Assembly (NCBI GenBank): GCA_001801405.1
Contig: MGXQ01000010.1
Location: forward strand, 1-11,835
Length of the DNA: 11,835 nt
Source of the DNA: Gammaproteobacteria bacterium RIFCSPHIGHO2_02_FULL_42_13
GTDB taxonomy: Bacteria; Pseudomonadota; Gammaproteobacteria; UBA12402
Direction of reading: 5' to 3'
The notes below the pieces were generated by a model. That model saw nothing but the letters and a program-made list of their open reading frames with translations, made no database searches and was not told the DNA's origin. Each line of letters begins with the position of its first letter. Position 1 is the first letter of the stretch. Shown here in pieces: positions 1 through 7,230 of this stretch. The position numbers and the translations under genes are program-made.

Positions 1-1002
1 ATTCAAGCCGCCGCTGTTGTGATCGACGAAGCACCTGCACCTGCGCCTGCACCTGCACCTGCACCTGCACCTGCACCTGCGCCTGCACCTGCACCTGCAC
101 CTGCACCTGCGCCTGCACCCGCGCAACCAGAACGAGTCGTTGCTGAACACCCGTCTGCAGAAGCAACAGAGACGAGTGGAGCGGGAGCAGCTCCTGCTCA
201 TCCACCTGGCACAAGTCGAGTAACAAAATTCTTTACAAGAAAACCGCCCACAACAGCGTTTTTACCACCCCCCTATAGAGATCTATCAAACACAACTTAT
301 GAGAGCTTCATCGGTTTTAAAGTCTCGGTCAAAGATCGTCCCGATCTTATTGTCGAGTTACGCTTGCTTGACTTGGATGAATACGAACAAGCCGCAAAAA
401 AAATAGCAAAAGAAGCAGATTCTTCTGACACGAAACAGTCATTTTTAAATATCTTACGAACTCGACAGAAAATGTTAAAAGCAATACATCAACAATCGCA
501 ACACCTATCTATACATTACGATCCACGCCAAGCGGCGCCAAGACCATATGTTATTGACAAAGGGCGAACCGTCATTAGAACACAGCGTCCTATATACACG
601 CATCCCGAAACCAATATGCCTTGTTTGACCGACAGAGGTTATGTCATTCTTGTTTGCGCCATATCATATAACACAAGCAGAAACCCTGCCGACATACAAC
701 CACTACAAAAACCAGACTGTTCTAACGAATTTGAAATCGCAGACACATGGATTCTTGCTCGCCTCAATAGCATCGGCCAAGAATTACAAACTACTACCAG
801 AAATCGCAAGTCTTTGCTTCAAGAATCTGATGATTTAAATCGATTACGTGATCATTTACACACCCATGAATCATTACATGATGCTTGGCAAGACACACTG
901 GCACGCACGGAGACACGAACTGCCGAAGCAGGTGCCGGTGCGGAAATACTCGAACACCCGATCGCCGAACGGCCTGCTTTGCAACTGGGAATGGCACGTT
1001 AA
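1..1002 (+). CDS. Unknown protein with Ala-Pro repeat, 5' end outside the window
   Basis: The frame is open from base 1 (first codons Ile-Gln-Ala-Ala-Ala-Val), so the GTG at 19 is probably internal and the gene begins upstream. It ends at TAA 1000-1002, giving at least 333 residues. Counting from the GTG, residues 5-34 are fifteen Ala-Pro pairs, followed by a Pro/Ala/Thr-rich linker to about residue 65. A mixed, charged region of some 250 residues follows, with a probable helical segment around 118-160 (rich in Glu, Lys and Ala) and more helices around 250-300. The tail is again Ala/Gly/Glu-rich. I see no transmembrane segment, no catalytic motif and no known domain. An Ala-Pro stretch is typical of a stiff linker, so this may be the C-terminal domain of a longer modular protein. 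Function unknown. A secreted effector or envelope-spanning protein is possible but unsupported. Confidence 0.8.
   Translation: MQAAAVVIDEAPAPAPAPAPAPAPAPAPAPAPAPAPAPAPAQPERVVAEHPSAEATETSGAGAAPAHPPGTSRVTKFFTRKPPTTAFLPPPYRDLSNTTYESFIGFKVSVKDRPDLIVELRLLDLDEYEQAAKKIAKEADSSDTKQSFLNILRTRQKMLKAIHQQSQHLSIHYDPRQAAPRPYVIDKGRTVIRTQRPIYTHPETNMPCLTDRGYVILVCAISYNTSRNPADIQPLQKPDCSNEFEIADTWILARLNSIGQELQTTTRNRKSLLQESDDLNRLRDHLHTHESLHDAWQDTLARTETRTAEAGAGAEILEHPIAERPALQLGMAR
31..120 (+). repeat. Hexanucleotide repeat (Ala-Pro)15 with 30-bp higher-order unit
   Basis: Fifteen copies of GCNCCN, mostly GCACCT with interspersed GCGCCT, encode (Ala-Pro)15. Bases 61-90 and 91-120 are the same 30-base pattern with one difference at the last base, so part of the tract arose by duplication of five-hexamer blocks. 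Any gain or loss of units keeps the reading frame, so this would change linker length rather than switch the gene off. Confidence 0.9.
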
Positions 1003-1077
1003 AAATTTCGTAACTACCGCAAAACCCAAAAGCACCAAAATATGGACGTTCCTTGTTTATGCTGAATAGTTACAAAA

Positions 1078-1099
1078 TTTCAGTAATTTTTCAGTACTT
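1078..1099 (+). repeat. Tandem 11-bp direct repeat upstream of the HTH gene
   Basis: Two adjacent 11-base units, TTTCAGTAATT (1078-1088) and TTTCAGTACTT (1089-1099), differ at one base. The 11-base period is about one helical turn, so a protein bound to both would sit on one DNA face. They lie 10 bases before the inverted repeat at 1109-1140. The rest of the gap 1003-1077 holds nothing I recognise. Confidence 0.5.
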
Positions 1100-1108
1100 C
1101 TTACGCTA

Positions 1109-1140
1109 GTTAAACGATAACCATCTTGTTATCGTTTAAC
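1109..1140 (+). promoter_or_regulatory. Perfect 13-bp inverted repeat, probable operator of the HTH gene
   Basis: GTTAAACGATAAC (1109-1121) and its exact reverse complement GTTATCGTTTAAC (1128-1140) are separated by the 6-base loop CATCTT. Each arm also has GTTA and TAAC at its two ends around 5 bases, so the site can be read as two GTTA-N5-TAAC half-operators. It stops 2 bases before the ATG at 1143. No T-run follows, so it is not an intrinsic terminator. The likely role is an operator bound by the downstream HTH protein. An mRNA hairpin limiting translation is the alternative. Confidence 0.65.
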
Positions 1141-1142
1141 GT

Positions 1143-1457
1143 ATGAAGATTGAATTAAGAAGAAAACGACAACACCAACTTCAGTTAAAAATTCGTAAAG
1201 ATGAACGACGTCATTCAACTTATCAAACCATTCATTATGAATATCCGCAACTTGTTCATATTTTTTTACAAGATCTCATGACAATGGATGGGTTTACCGA
1301 AAATGAAATTGGCTTTGCGGCGGGCGTTCGCCTCGACATTATTCGCCGCATTCTGAACGGGGATCGCCGCAAAGTTTCTAAAACGGTTTTTTTTAATCTA
1401 TTAGGCCTCTACGCCCGCGTGTTTTGTGACTGGCTTGATTATCCAAATCCGGAGTAA
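1143..1457 (+). CDS. Small basic helix-turn-helix protein
   Basis: A 104-residue protein. Residues 1-23 are extremely basic (nine Arg or Lys by residue 19) and could contact DNA or RNA non-specifically. Residues about 50-95 have the spacing of a Cro/XRE-type helix-turn-helix: a helix with acidic residues (TENEIGFAAG), a turn, a recognition-like helix (RLDIIRRILNGD), then a hydrophobic helix (FFNLLGLYARVF). This resembles the core of phage-repressor-like regulators, though the match is by pattern only. ATG 1143 has no Shine-Dalgarno sequence and sits directly behind a 13-bp inverted repeat, so translation may be leaderless or weak. An internal ATG at 1279 is also unsupported and would remove the basic arm. 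The gene stands alone and converges on the histidine kinase gene. Likely an autoregulated transcription factor; targets unknown. Confidence 0.75.
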   Translation: MKIELRRKRQHQLQLKIRKDERRHSTYQTIHYEYPQLVHIFLQDLMTMDGFTENEIGFAAGVRLDIIRRILNGDRRKVSKTVFFNLLGLYARVFCDWLDYPNPE

Positions 1458-1463
1458 TAACAC

Positions 1464-1536
1464 GTCATCCCAGGCGCTCGCATTTTTTATTCTTTGGATC
1501 CCCGGCTATTTCGCTACGCGAAATCCCGGGGATGAC
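1464..1536. repeat. Palindromic repeat element, ends GTCATCCC / GGGATGAC
   Basis: A 73-base element bounded by GTCATCCC (1464-1471) and its inverse GGGATGAC (1529-1536). The right half folds into a strong hairpin: ATCCCCGG (1498-1505) pairs with CCGGGGAT (1526-1533), and inside it ATTTCGC (1508-1514) pairs with GCGAAAT (1518-1524) around TAC. It lies between the convergent HTH and histidine kinase genes and could act as a two-way transcription barrier, although no T-tract is present. It overlaps the last codons and stop of the kinase gene. Dispersed palindromes with such ends are common in several intracellular proteobacteria. I see no target-site duplication. Confidence 0.7.
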
Positions 1537-3673
1537 CGTCTCTCACAATATTTTCAACCAACACTTTTCGAAGCGCCAACCGATCAACCGGTTTTGAAAT
1601 AAACGCATTCATCCCTGACTCTAAGCATTTTTGTCGATCTTTTGTAAACGCATTGGCCGTCATGGCAATAATTGGCAAGGTTGCAAATCGTTTATCGTGT
1701 CGAATAGCTTGCGTCACCGCATGACCATCCATGTCTGGCAAACCCACATCCATAAAAACCGCATCATAATGTTTTGCACGTACCGCACTTAATGCCGCCA
1801 ATCCATCCGCCGCAATGTCGACTTGGCAGCCCTCTTCTTCTAACATCACTTTCGCAATTCTCTGATTAATGACATTATCTTCAACCAATAATACATGCAA
1901 ATCAGATAAAATATTTTTTGACGTTTTATGAAATTCACGAGAACGATTATCCAACGCAGAAACCAGCAAATTAACACAAGATACCGGAAACACCGGCTTT
2001 ACAAACGAAGTATAAAAACCCCTTTTTTGCGCCTCGACTTGCACCTTACTATTTTGACTGCTCGTCAACAAACATAAAATAGGTAACGCTTGATGACATT
2101 GCTGCACAATACGTCGTCCCAAGTCTAACGCATCCACCATCCCATCCTGATCATCCACAAACACAATATCATAAGATCGCGCTTCGACCTGCGCAGTCAT
2201 TATCTGCTGTATCGCATCATTCACCGCCGCCACATCACCATCTGGCTTTCCAATCTGTTCCAATAAGGTTTGGCCGCTCGCATGATCATCGTCCACTAAC
2301 AATATGCGTATATTGCGATAATGTTCAGGCCAAATAATTTTTTTCATCTCATCATCTTGTCTCGGCAAGGTCAATACCAGCCAAAATGTAGAACCTTTAC
2401 CCTCCTCGCTTTCTACATAAATTTCACCATGCAAACTTTCAACCATTTGTTTGACAATCGCTAATCCTAAACCCGTTCCACGATCATAGGTGCTATAATA
2501 AGGATTAAGCTGATTAAATCGATCGAATACAAACTCTAATTTATCAGGCGGAATGCCGATGCCGGTATCTACGATGGCAATTTTAAATGTCGCAAATTGA
2601 CTACCTTTTTCGACACAATCAACCAACAGCTTTACATGTCCTTTTTCTGTATATTTAATCGCATTGCCGACCAAATTAAATAACAACTGACGCAGCCGTC
2701 TGGCATCTGCCACTACATGCCGCGGAACAGAGTCAGGATAATCGTACTGTAATTTCAACTCCTTTTCACTCGCCAAATGAGAAAGCGCGTGCATCAACTC
2801 TTCGACAATCACCTTCAGATCACAAGGACGATTAACAAAATCCAACCTGCCCGCTTCTAATTTCGACAAATCCAAAATATCATTAATCAATGCCAACAAT
2901 ATCGCGCCCGAACGATAAATATCGTTTAAGAATTCTTTTTGATCCACTTGCGGTTTTCGCGCCAACAAAATCTGTGATGCGCCCATAATGCCATTTAATG
3001 GCGTACGCAATTCATGACTCATCACGGATAAAAATTCTGATTTTGCCTTGTTCGCTTTTTCCGCGATCTCTTTGCCCTTTATTAATTGATTGATTTTATG
3101 AAGCTCAAGATTTTCTTTACCCACCAGCAATAAACCCGTCACTGTTTTATCCGCACCAAACAAAGGCACAATCGTCCACACGACTGCAAATTGATCCTCG
3201 CCAATGCGACATTCAATATCTTCAATCACCTTGCCGATCAGTGCTTTTTTTAACATTTCTTCACTGGGAAACTCATAATCACAATCTCGACTAAGCGCAA
3301 TGAAATTTTCGCCTATCACATTTTGATAGCGCCAACCATAAAGACGCTCAGCAATTGGATTTAAATCTTTAATTAAAAAACCATTCGTCAACGTGACCAT
3401 CAAATTATCGGTATGCCGCATAAAAGCCTGAAGCGCGAGCATTTCATCATAAGAAACCAAACCCTTCCGTCGCCTTTTTTCAACAACTCGGCCGCAAGCG
3501 GCCGAGATTGTTTCCTTAATTGATTTCGCCTGCGCGGGAAACCCGCGCGAACGGCGACCAGAGGGGAGCATTGCATTGCTCCCCTCTGGACTCCCCAGCG
3601 CCCTTGTCTCCGCTGCAAACAGCGGAGATTTCTTACTTTTAAACATACTCAACCCCGCACAAGCAGTTATCAT
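1514..3673 (-). CDS. Cytoplasmic hybrid histidine kinase (PAS-HisKA-HATPase-REC-REC)
   Basis: A 719-residue sensor kinase that would autophosphorylate on His and pass phosphate to its receiver domains. A PAS domain spans about residues 85-190. The HisKA dimerisation helix carries the H-box SHELRTPLNGIM with His220. The ATPase domain shows the N-box (Asn337), DTGIGI (369-374), FDRF (383-386) and GTGLGL (399-404). Receiver 1 (about 455-575) has Asp461-463, acceptor Asp507, Thr537 and Lys559. Receiver 2 (about 591-708) has Glu598/Asp599, acceptor Asp642, Thr672 and Lys694. No transmembrane segment or signal peptide is visible, so it senses a cytoplasmic cue, probably via PAS. There is no HPt domain, so a separate HPt protein is expected to complete the phosphorelay. 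Start is uncertain: ATG 3673 has no Shine-Dalgarno, while ATG 3646 (MFKSKK) has GGGG nearby. Residues 16-64 are encoded by stacked hairpins and match no domain; the last seven codons come from a repeat. Confidence 0.93.
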   Translation of the reverse strand: MITACAGLSMFKSKKSPLFAAETRALGSPEGSNAMLPSGRRSRGFPAQAKSIKETISAACGRVVEKRRRKGLVSYDEMLALQAFMRHTDNLMVTLTNGFLIKDLNPIAERLYGWRYQNVIGENFIALSRDCDYEFPSEEMLKKALIGKVIEDIECRIGEDQFAVVWTIVPLFGADKTVTGLLLVGKENLELHKINQLIKGKEIAEKANKAKSEFLSVMSHELRTPLNGIMGASQILLARKPQVDQKEFLNDIYRSGAILLALINDILDLSKLEAGRLDFVNRPCDLKVIVEELMHALSHLASEKELKLQYDYPDSVPRHVVADARRLRQLLFNLVGNAIKYTEKGHVKLLVDCVEKGSQFATFKIAIVDTGIGIPPDKLEFVFDRFNQLNPYYSTYDRGTGLGLAIVKQMVESLHGEIYVESEEGKGSTFWLVLTLPRQDDEMKKIIWPEHYRNIRILLVDDDHASGQTLLEQIGKPDGDVAAVNDAIQQIMTAQVEARSYDIVFVDDQDGMVDALDLGRRIVQQCHQALPILCLLTSSQNSKVQVEAQKRGFYTSFVKPVFPVSCVNLLVSALDNRSREFHKTSKNILSDLHVLLVEDNVINQRIAKVMLEEEGCQVDIAADGLAALSAVRAKHYDAVFMDVGLPDMDGHAVTQAIRHDKRFATLPIIAMTANAFTKDRQKCLESGMNAFISKPVDRLALRKVLVENIVRDGHPRDFA
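3482..3628. repeat. Four consecutive GC-rich palindromes in the kinase gene's 5' coding end
   Basis: Four perfect stems follow one another. (a) CTCGGCCGC 3487-3495 pairs with 3498-3506, loop AA, extended by AACAA/TTGTT. (b) GCGCGGG 3532-3538 pairs with 3542-3548, loop AAA, extended by TCGCC/GGCGA. (c) CCAGAGGGGAGCA 3558-3570 pairs with 3577-3589, loop TTGCAT. (d) TCTCCGCTG 3607-3615 pairs with 3620-3628, loop CAAA. All stems are GC-rich and their lengths are 9, 7, 13 and 9 bp. They cover codons about 16-64 of the histidine kinase frame without breaking it. Stem (d) resembles the hairpin at 7181-7220 (CAAA beside GCGGAGA), suggesting a repeat family. They look like coding palindromic inserts, or like untranslated structures upstream of a later true start. 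Confidence 0.8.
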
Positions 3674-3798
3674 TTTGATTTTTCGGATTCCGAATCAGCC
3701 CTGCGGGCTGTCCAGCATGATACAAATATAGATATATCATACCTCGCTGGATCATAACCAGCAAATAATTCTGTTGTACAAAAAAGCCACATTCGTAT
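3674..3798. promoter_or_regulatory. Divergent promoter region between the hybrid kinase gene and mfd
   Basis: This 125-base gap must hold promoters for both divergent genes. It contains CAGCCC/GGGCTG (3696-3701/3705-3710, loop TGC). It also contains a larger imperfect dyad: CCAGC (3712-3716) with GCTGG (3746-3750), enclosing ATGATA (3717-3722) and TATCAT (3735-3740). The dyad may be an operator shared by both genes. For mfd, TTGTAC (3774-3779) and TATGAT (3798-3803) with 18 bases between them form a plausible promoter. That promoter would put the transcript start close to ATG 3811. These assignments are pattern matches only. Confidence 0.4.
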
Positions 3799-6700
3799 AT
3801 GATGGCCAGCATGAAAACTCTCGTATCTTCATCCTTACAGCAACCCTGGCAGAGCCTGCTGAAACCCGCACCCAGCTTTGCTATTGCGCGCGCAACCCTG
3901 CAACATCAAGATCCAATATTAGTCATCACCCCTGACGTCGTCACAGCGCTTGAACTAGAAGCCAATCTAAAATTCTTTGCACCAAAGATGCCCATTTTAT
4001 ATTTTCCTGACAGCGAAACACTACCCTATGATCGCTTCTCGCCACACGCCGATATTATTTCGAGACGCTTAGAAATTCTCTCGATATTGCCTCATTTAAA
4101 GCAAGGTGTCATTATTGTTCCGATCAACACGCTCATGCACCGATTACCCCCTTATGAATTCATTGTACAAAACACATTATCGTTGCATGTTGATCAGACA
4201 TTAGAAATTGATCCATTTCGACAAGCACTAGAAAAAGCCGGTTACCGCGCCGTCTCTCAAGTTATTTCACATGGGGAATTTACCTTACGCGGCTCGATCA
4301 TCGATCTTTTTCCAATGGGCAGCAATAACCCTTTTCGCATTGATTTGCTCGACAATGAAATCGATAGCATTCGCACATTTGACACTGACACTCAACGCTC
4401 CATTGAAAAAATCGATAAAATTTCATTATTACCCACACATGAAATCCCTATTGATAATCAACGCATCCAATTTTTCAACGAACAATGGACTCGAGAATTT
4501 AAACATGACCCTCATCACTGCTCATTATATGAAGACACGATGAACGGTTATTATGCCGCAGGCATTGAATATTACTTGCCCTTATTTTTTGAAAAGACCT
4601 CCACCTTATTTGATTACTTGCCAAAAAACACACGGATGATTTATCATCACGATATTCAACATGCCGCCGAAACATTTTCAAATGAATTTCAGGCTCGATT
4701 TGAAGCGTTAAAACATGACATTACCCGCCCGATTTTGCCGCCCAACCAACTTTGCATTTCTTATGATGAGATTCAAACCAAACTGCATCACGCCATCGCC
4801 TTAACAGAAACAACCCGCACATTGCCCTCACTTGCCATTAATCGTAACAAAAATAATCCGCTGATGGATTTAGAAAATTTTCTACACCCACAGCATTCGC
4901 GTGTTTTATTCTGTGCAGAAACAGCCGGCCGCCAAGAAGCATTGATCGAGCTACTTAAAACTATCAACATCGTACCCACGCGCGTAGCCACTTGGCTCGA
5001 CTTCTTAAATTCAGCCGAACGATACTGCATCACAGTTTCATCATTAAACAGTGGATTTCAGTTATCCGATTTTGCAATCGTCACAGAAAGCGAATTATTT
5101 GGCGAACAAGTTCTACAGAAACGTCGCAGAAAAAAATCCAACATAAATCCTGAACAAATCTTTCAAAACCTCGACGAATTAAAAATCGATGACCCCATCG
5201 TGCATATCAGTCATGGCGTCGGCCGCTACCGAGGCTTAACAACCATCACAGTGGATCAAAACACCAACGAATATTTAATCATCGAATATGCGGATCAGGA
5301 TAAATTATTCGTACCGATTTCTTCATTACAACTCATTAGCCGCTACAGCAGCAACAATATTGAAAATGCACCTTTACATAAACTCGGCTCGCATCAGTGG
5401 GATAAAGTAAAACGCAAAGCAGCCGAAAAAATTCGTGATGTCGCCGCAGAACTATTGGAGATTTACGCACGCCGAGCAATGCAGACCGGCTATGTATTTT
5501 CCATACCACAACCACAGTATTTAACCTTTGAAAAAGCGTTCCCCTTTGAAGAAACACCAGATCAACAAAATGCGATTGAACGAGTGCTAGCAGATATGCA
5601 AGCCAACAAACCGATGGATCGATTGATCTGCGGCGATGTCGGTTTTGGCAAAACAGAAGTCGCGATTCGTGCTGCCTTCATCGCAGCACATAACAACAAA
5701 CAAGTTGCTCTTTTAGTCCCGACGACATTGCTTGCGCAACAACATTATGACACGTTTAAAGACCGCTTTGCAAACTATCCTGTTAACATCGAAATGCTAT
5801 CACGCTTTCGAAGCAAAAAAGAACAAGAACAAATTCTTAAAAAACTAGCCGCTGGAAAAATTGACATCATCATCGGCACGCATCGACTCATACAAGCTGA
5901 CATTAAATTTAAATCGCTCGGCTTATTAATCATCGACGAAGAACACCGATTTGGTGTACACCATAAAGAACGACTCAAGTCCATGCGTTCACATGTCGAT
6001 ATTTTAGCGCTCACCGCAACGCCTATTCCACGCACGTTAAATATGGCTTTCGCAGGTATTCGCGATTTGTCACTCATCGCTACGCCACCTAAAAATCGCT
6101 TATCGATTAAAACATTTGTCATGGAAAACAAAAAAGAAATCATTCGCGAAGCACTGATTCGAGAGCTCATGCGCGGCGGACAAGTGTATGTACTGCACAA
6201 CGACATTCAAACTATTCAAGAAGCAGCGCAGCGCATCACACAATTAGTGCCTGAAACAAAAGTAGCCGTTGCGCATGCCCAAATGAACGAACATCGACTC
6301 GAACAAATTATGGCGGATTTTTATCATCATCGATTCAATGTTTTAGTTTGCACGACGATCATCGAAAGCGGCATCGACATTCCGTCCGCCAACACTATTA
6401 TTATTGAACGCGCAGATAAATTAGGCTTAGCACAACTTCATCAATTGCGCGGTCGTGTGGGACGATCACACCACCAAGCCTATGCCTATTTAATTACGCC
6501 GCCGAAAAAATCGATCACACACGATGCACAAAAACGATTAGACGCCGTTGAATCACTCGAAGAACTGGGCATTGGATTTACCCTCGCTACGCATGACATG
6601 GAAATTCGCGGCACCGGCGAACTCTTAGGAAAAGAACAAAGCGGCCATATGCAAAAAATCGGCTCGTATTTATATATGGAAATGCTCGAACGCACGATTA

Positions 6701-7176
6701 AACAATTAAAAGCAGGAAAGATCAGTGCTGATCCCTTAGAGGAAGAATTTGAAATCGATTTAAAAATCTGCGCACTCATTCCCGAAGATTATTTGCCTGA
6801 TCCACATCAACGATTGATTTTATACAAACGCATTGCCAATGCAAAAAATTCTGACGCCCTTGCCGACTTACGCGTCGAAATGATCGATCGTTTTGGCTTG
6901 TTGCCCGAACCGATTCAAAATTTATTTGAAGTCACTGAACTAAAATTAAAAGCTGAAAAATTAGGCATCCAAAAAATCAAATTACAACAAAAATATGTTG
7001 CCATTGAATTTAATGAAAATCCCAACATCGATACCGGAAAATTAATTCATCTCGTCCAAACCCATCCCAGCCAATATCAATTCGCGGGTTCCACTCGCGT
7101 TAAAATAACAAGATCGTTTGAGAACAAAAAAGAGCGAATTAAAATTATTGAGGAGTTTTTAGCTGTCTTGAAATAA
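3799..7176 (+). CDS. mfd: Transcription-repair coupling factor Mfd
   Basis: Mfd is a DNA translocase that displaces RNA polymerase stalled at lesions and recruits UvrA, feeding nucleotide excision repair. At 1125 residues it is close to the usual length of about 1150. In order: the UvrB-like module (about 30-215, including LPYDRFSPHADIISRRLEIL), the polymerase-interacting domain (about 462-530, IDDPIVHISHGVGRYRGL), and the helicase core with Walker A GDVGFGKTE (612-620), DEEH (713-716), TATPIP (739-744) and QLRGRVGRS (882-890). The translocation motif region follows (about 923-950, THDMEIRGTGELLGKEQSGH), then the C-terminal regulatory domain (about 985-1085). No break or missing motif is seen. 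ATGs at 3799, 3802 and 3811 all lack a clear Shine-Dalgarno. The third begins MKTLVSS and would be leaderless if the TATGAT at 3798 is the -10. It is transcribed away from the hybrid kinase gene and converges on vapBC. Confidence 0.98.
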   Translation: MMASMKTLVSSSLQQPWQSLLKPAPSFAIARATLQHQDPILVITPDVVTALELEANLKFFAPKMPILYFPDSETLPYDRFSPHADIISRRLEILSILPHLKQGVIIVPINTLMHRLPPYEFIVQNTLSLHVDQTLEIDPFRQALEKAGYRAVSQVISHGEFTLRGSIIDLFPMGSNNPFRIDLLDNEIDSIRTFDTDTQRSIEKIDKISLLPTHEIPIDNQRIQFFNEQWTREFKHDPHHCSLYEDTMNGYYAAGIEYYLPLFFEKTSTLFDYLPKNTRMIYHHDIQHAAETFSNEFQARFEALKHDITRPILPPNQLCISYDEIQTKLHHAIALTETTRTLPSLAINRNKNNPLMDLENFLHPQHSRVLFCAETAGRQEALIELLKTINIVPTRVATWLDFLNSAERYCITVSSLNSGFQLSDFAIVTESELFGEQVLQKRRRKKSNINPEQIFQNLDELKIDDPIVHISHGVGRYRGLTTITVDQNTNEYLIIEYADQDKLFVPISSLQLISRYSSNNIENAPLHKLGSHQWDKVKRKAAEKIRDVAAELLEIYARRAMQTGYVFSIPQPQYLTFEKAFPFEETPDQQNAIERVLADMQANKPMDRLICGDVGFGKTEVAIRAAFIAAHNNKQVALLVPTTLLAQQHYDTFKDRFANYPVNIEMLSRFRSKKEQEQILKKLAAGKIDIIIGTHRLIQADIKFKSLGLLIIDEEHRFGVHHKERLKSMRSHVDILALTATPIPRTLNMAFAGIRDLSLIATPPKNRLSIKTFVMENKKEIIREALIRELMRGGQVYVLHNDIQTIQEAAQRITQLVPETKVAVAHAQMNEHRLEQIMADFYHHRFNVLVCTTIIESGIDIPSANTIIIERADKLGLAQLHQLRGRVGRSHHQAYAYLITPPKKSITHDAQKRLDAVESLEELGIGFTLATHDMEIRGTGELLGKEQSGHMQKIGSYLYMEMLERTIKQLKAGKISADPLEEEFEIDLKICALIPEDYLPDPHQRLILYKRIANAKNSDALADLRVEMIDRFGLLPEPIQNLFEVTELKLKAEKLGIQKIKLQQKYVAIEFNENPNIDTGKLIHLVQTHPSQYQFAGSTRVKITRSFENKKERIKIIEEFLAVLK

Positions 7177-7180
7177 TGCG

Positions 7181-7220
7181 GTCATTTCGAACGCCGCCAA
7201 AGGCGGCGGAGAAATCTCAT
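7181..7220. repeat. Palindromic repeat between convergent mfd and vapC
   Basis: CGCCGCC (7192-7198) pairs perfectly with GGCGGCG (7202-7208) around AAA, and ATTTC (7184-7188) pairs with GAAAT (7211-7215) outside it. The ends GTCATTTCGA and GAGAAATCTCA resemble dispersed repeats seen in many bacterial genomes. It begins 4 bases after the mfd stop and ends 10 bases before the vapC stop, filling the convergent gap. It could block read-through in both directions, though there is no T-tract. Confidence 0.65.
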
Positions 7221-7230
7221 GAATTCAGAT

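Noticed and set aside
1109..1140. Intrinsic terminator for the Ala-Pro gene
   Set aside because: The stem is AT-rich, lacks a T-tract and abuts the next start codon, so a regulatory role fits better.
1464..1536. A miniature transposable element with terminal inverted repeats
   Set aside because: The ends are inverted, but no flanking target duplication or related transposase is visible, so only a palindromic repeat is claimed.
5775..6206. A 143-residue minus-strand frame inside mfd
   Set aside because: Ser/Met/Cys-rich antisense shadow of a fully conserved mfd region.
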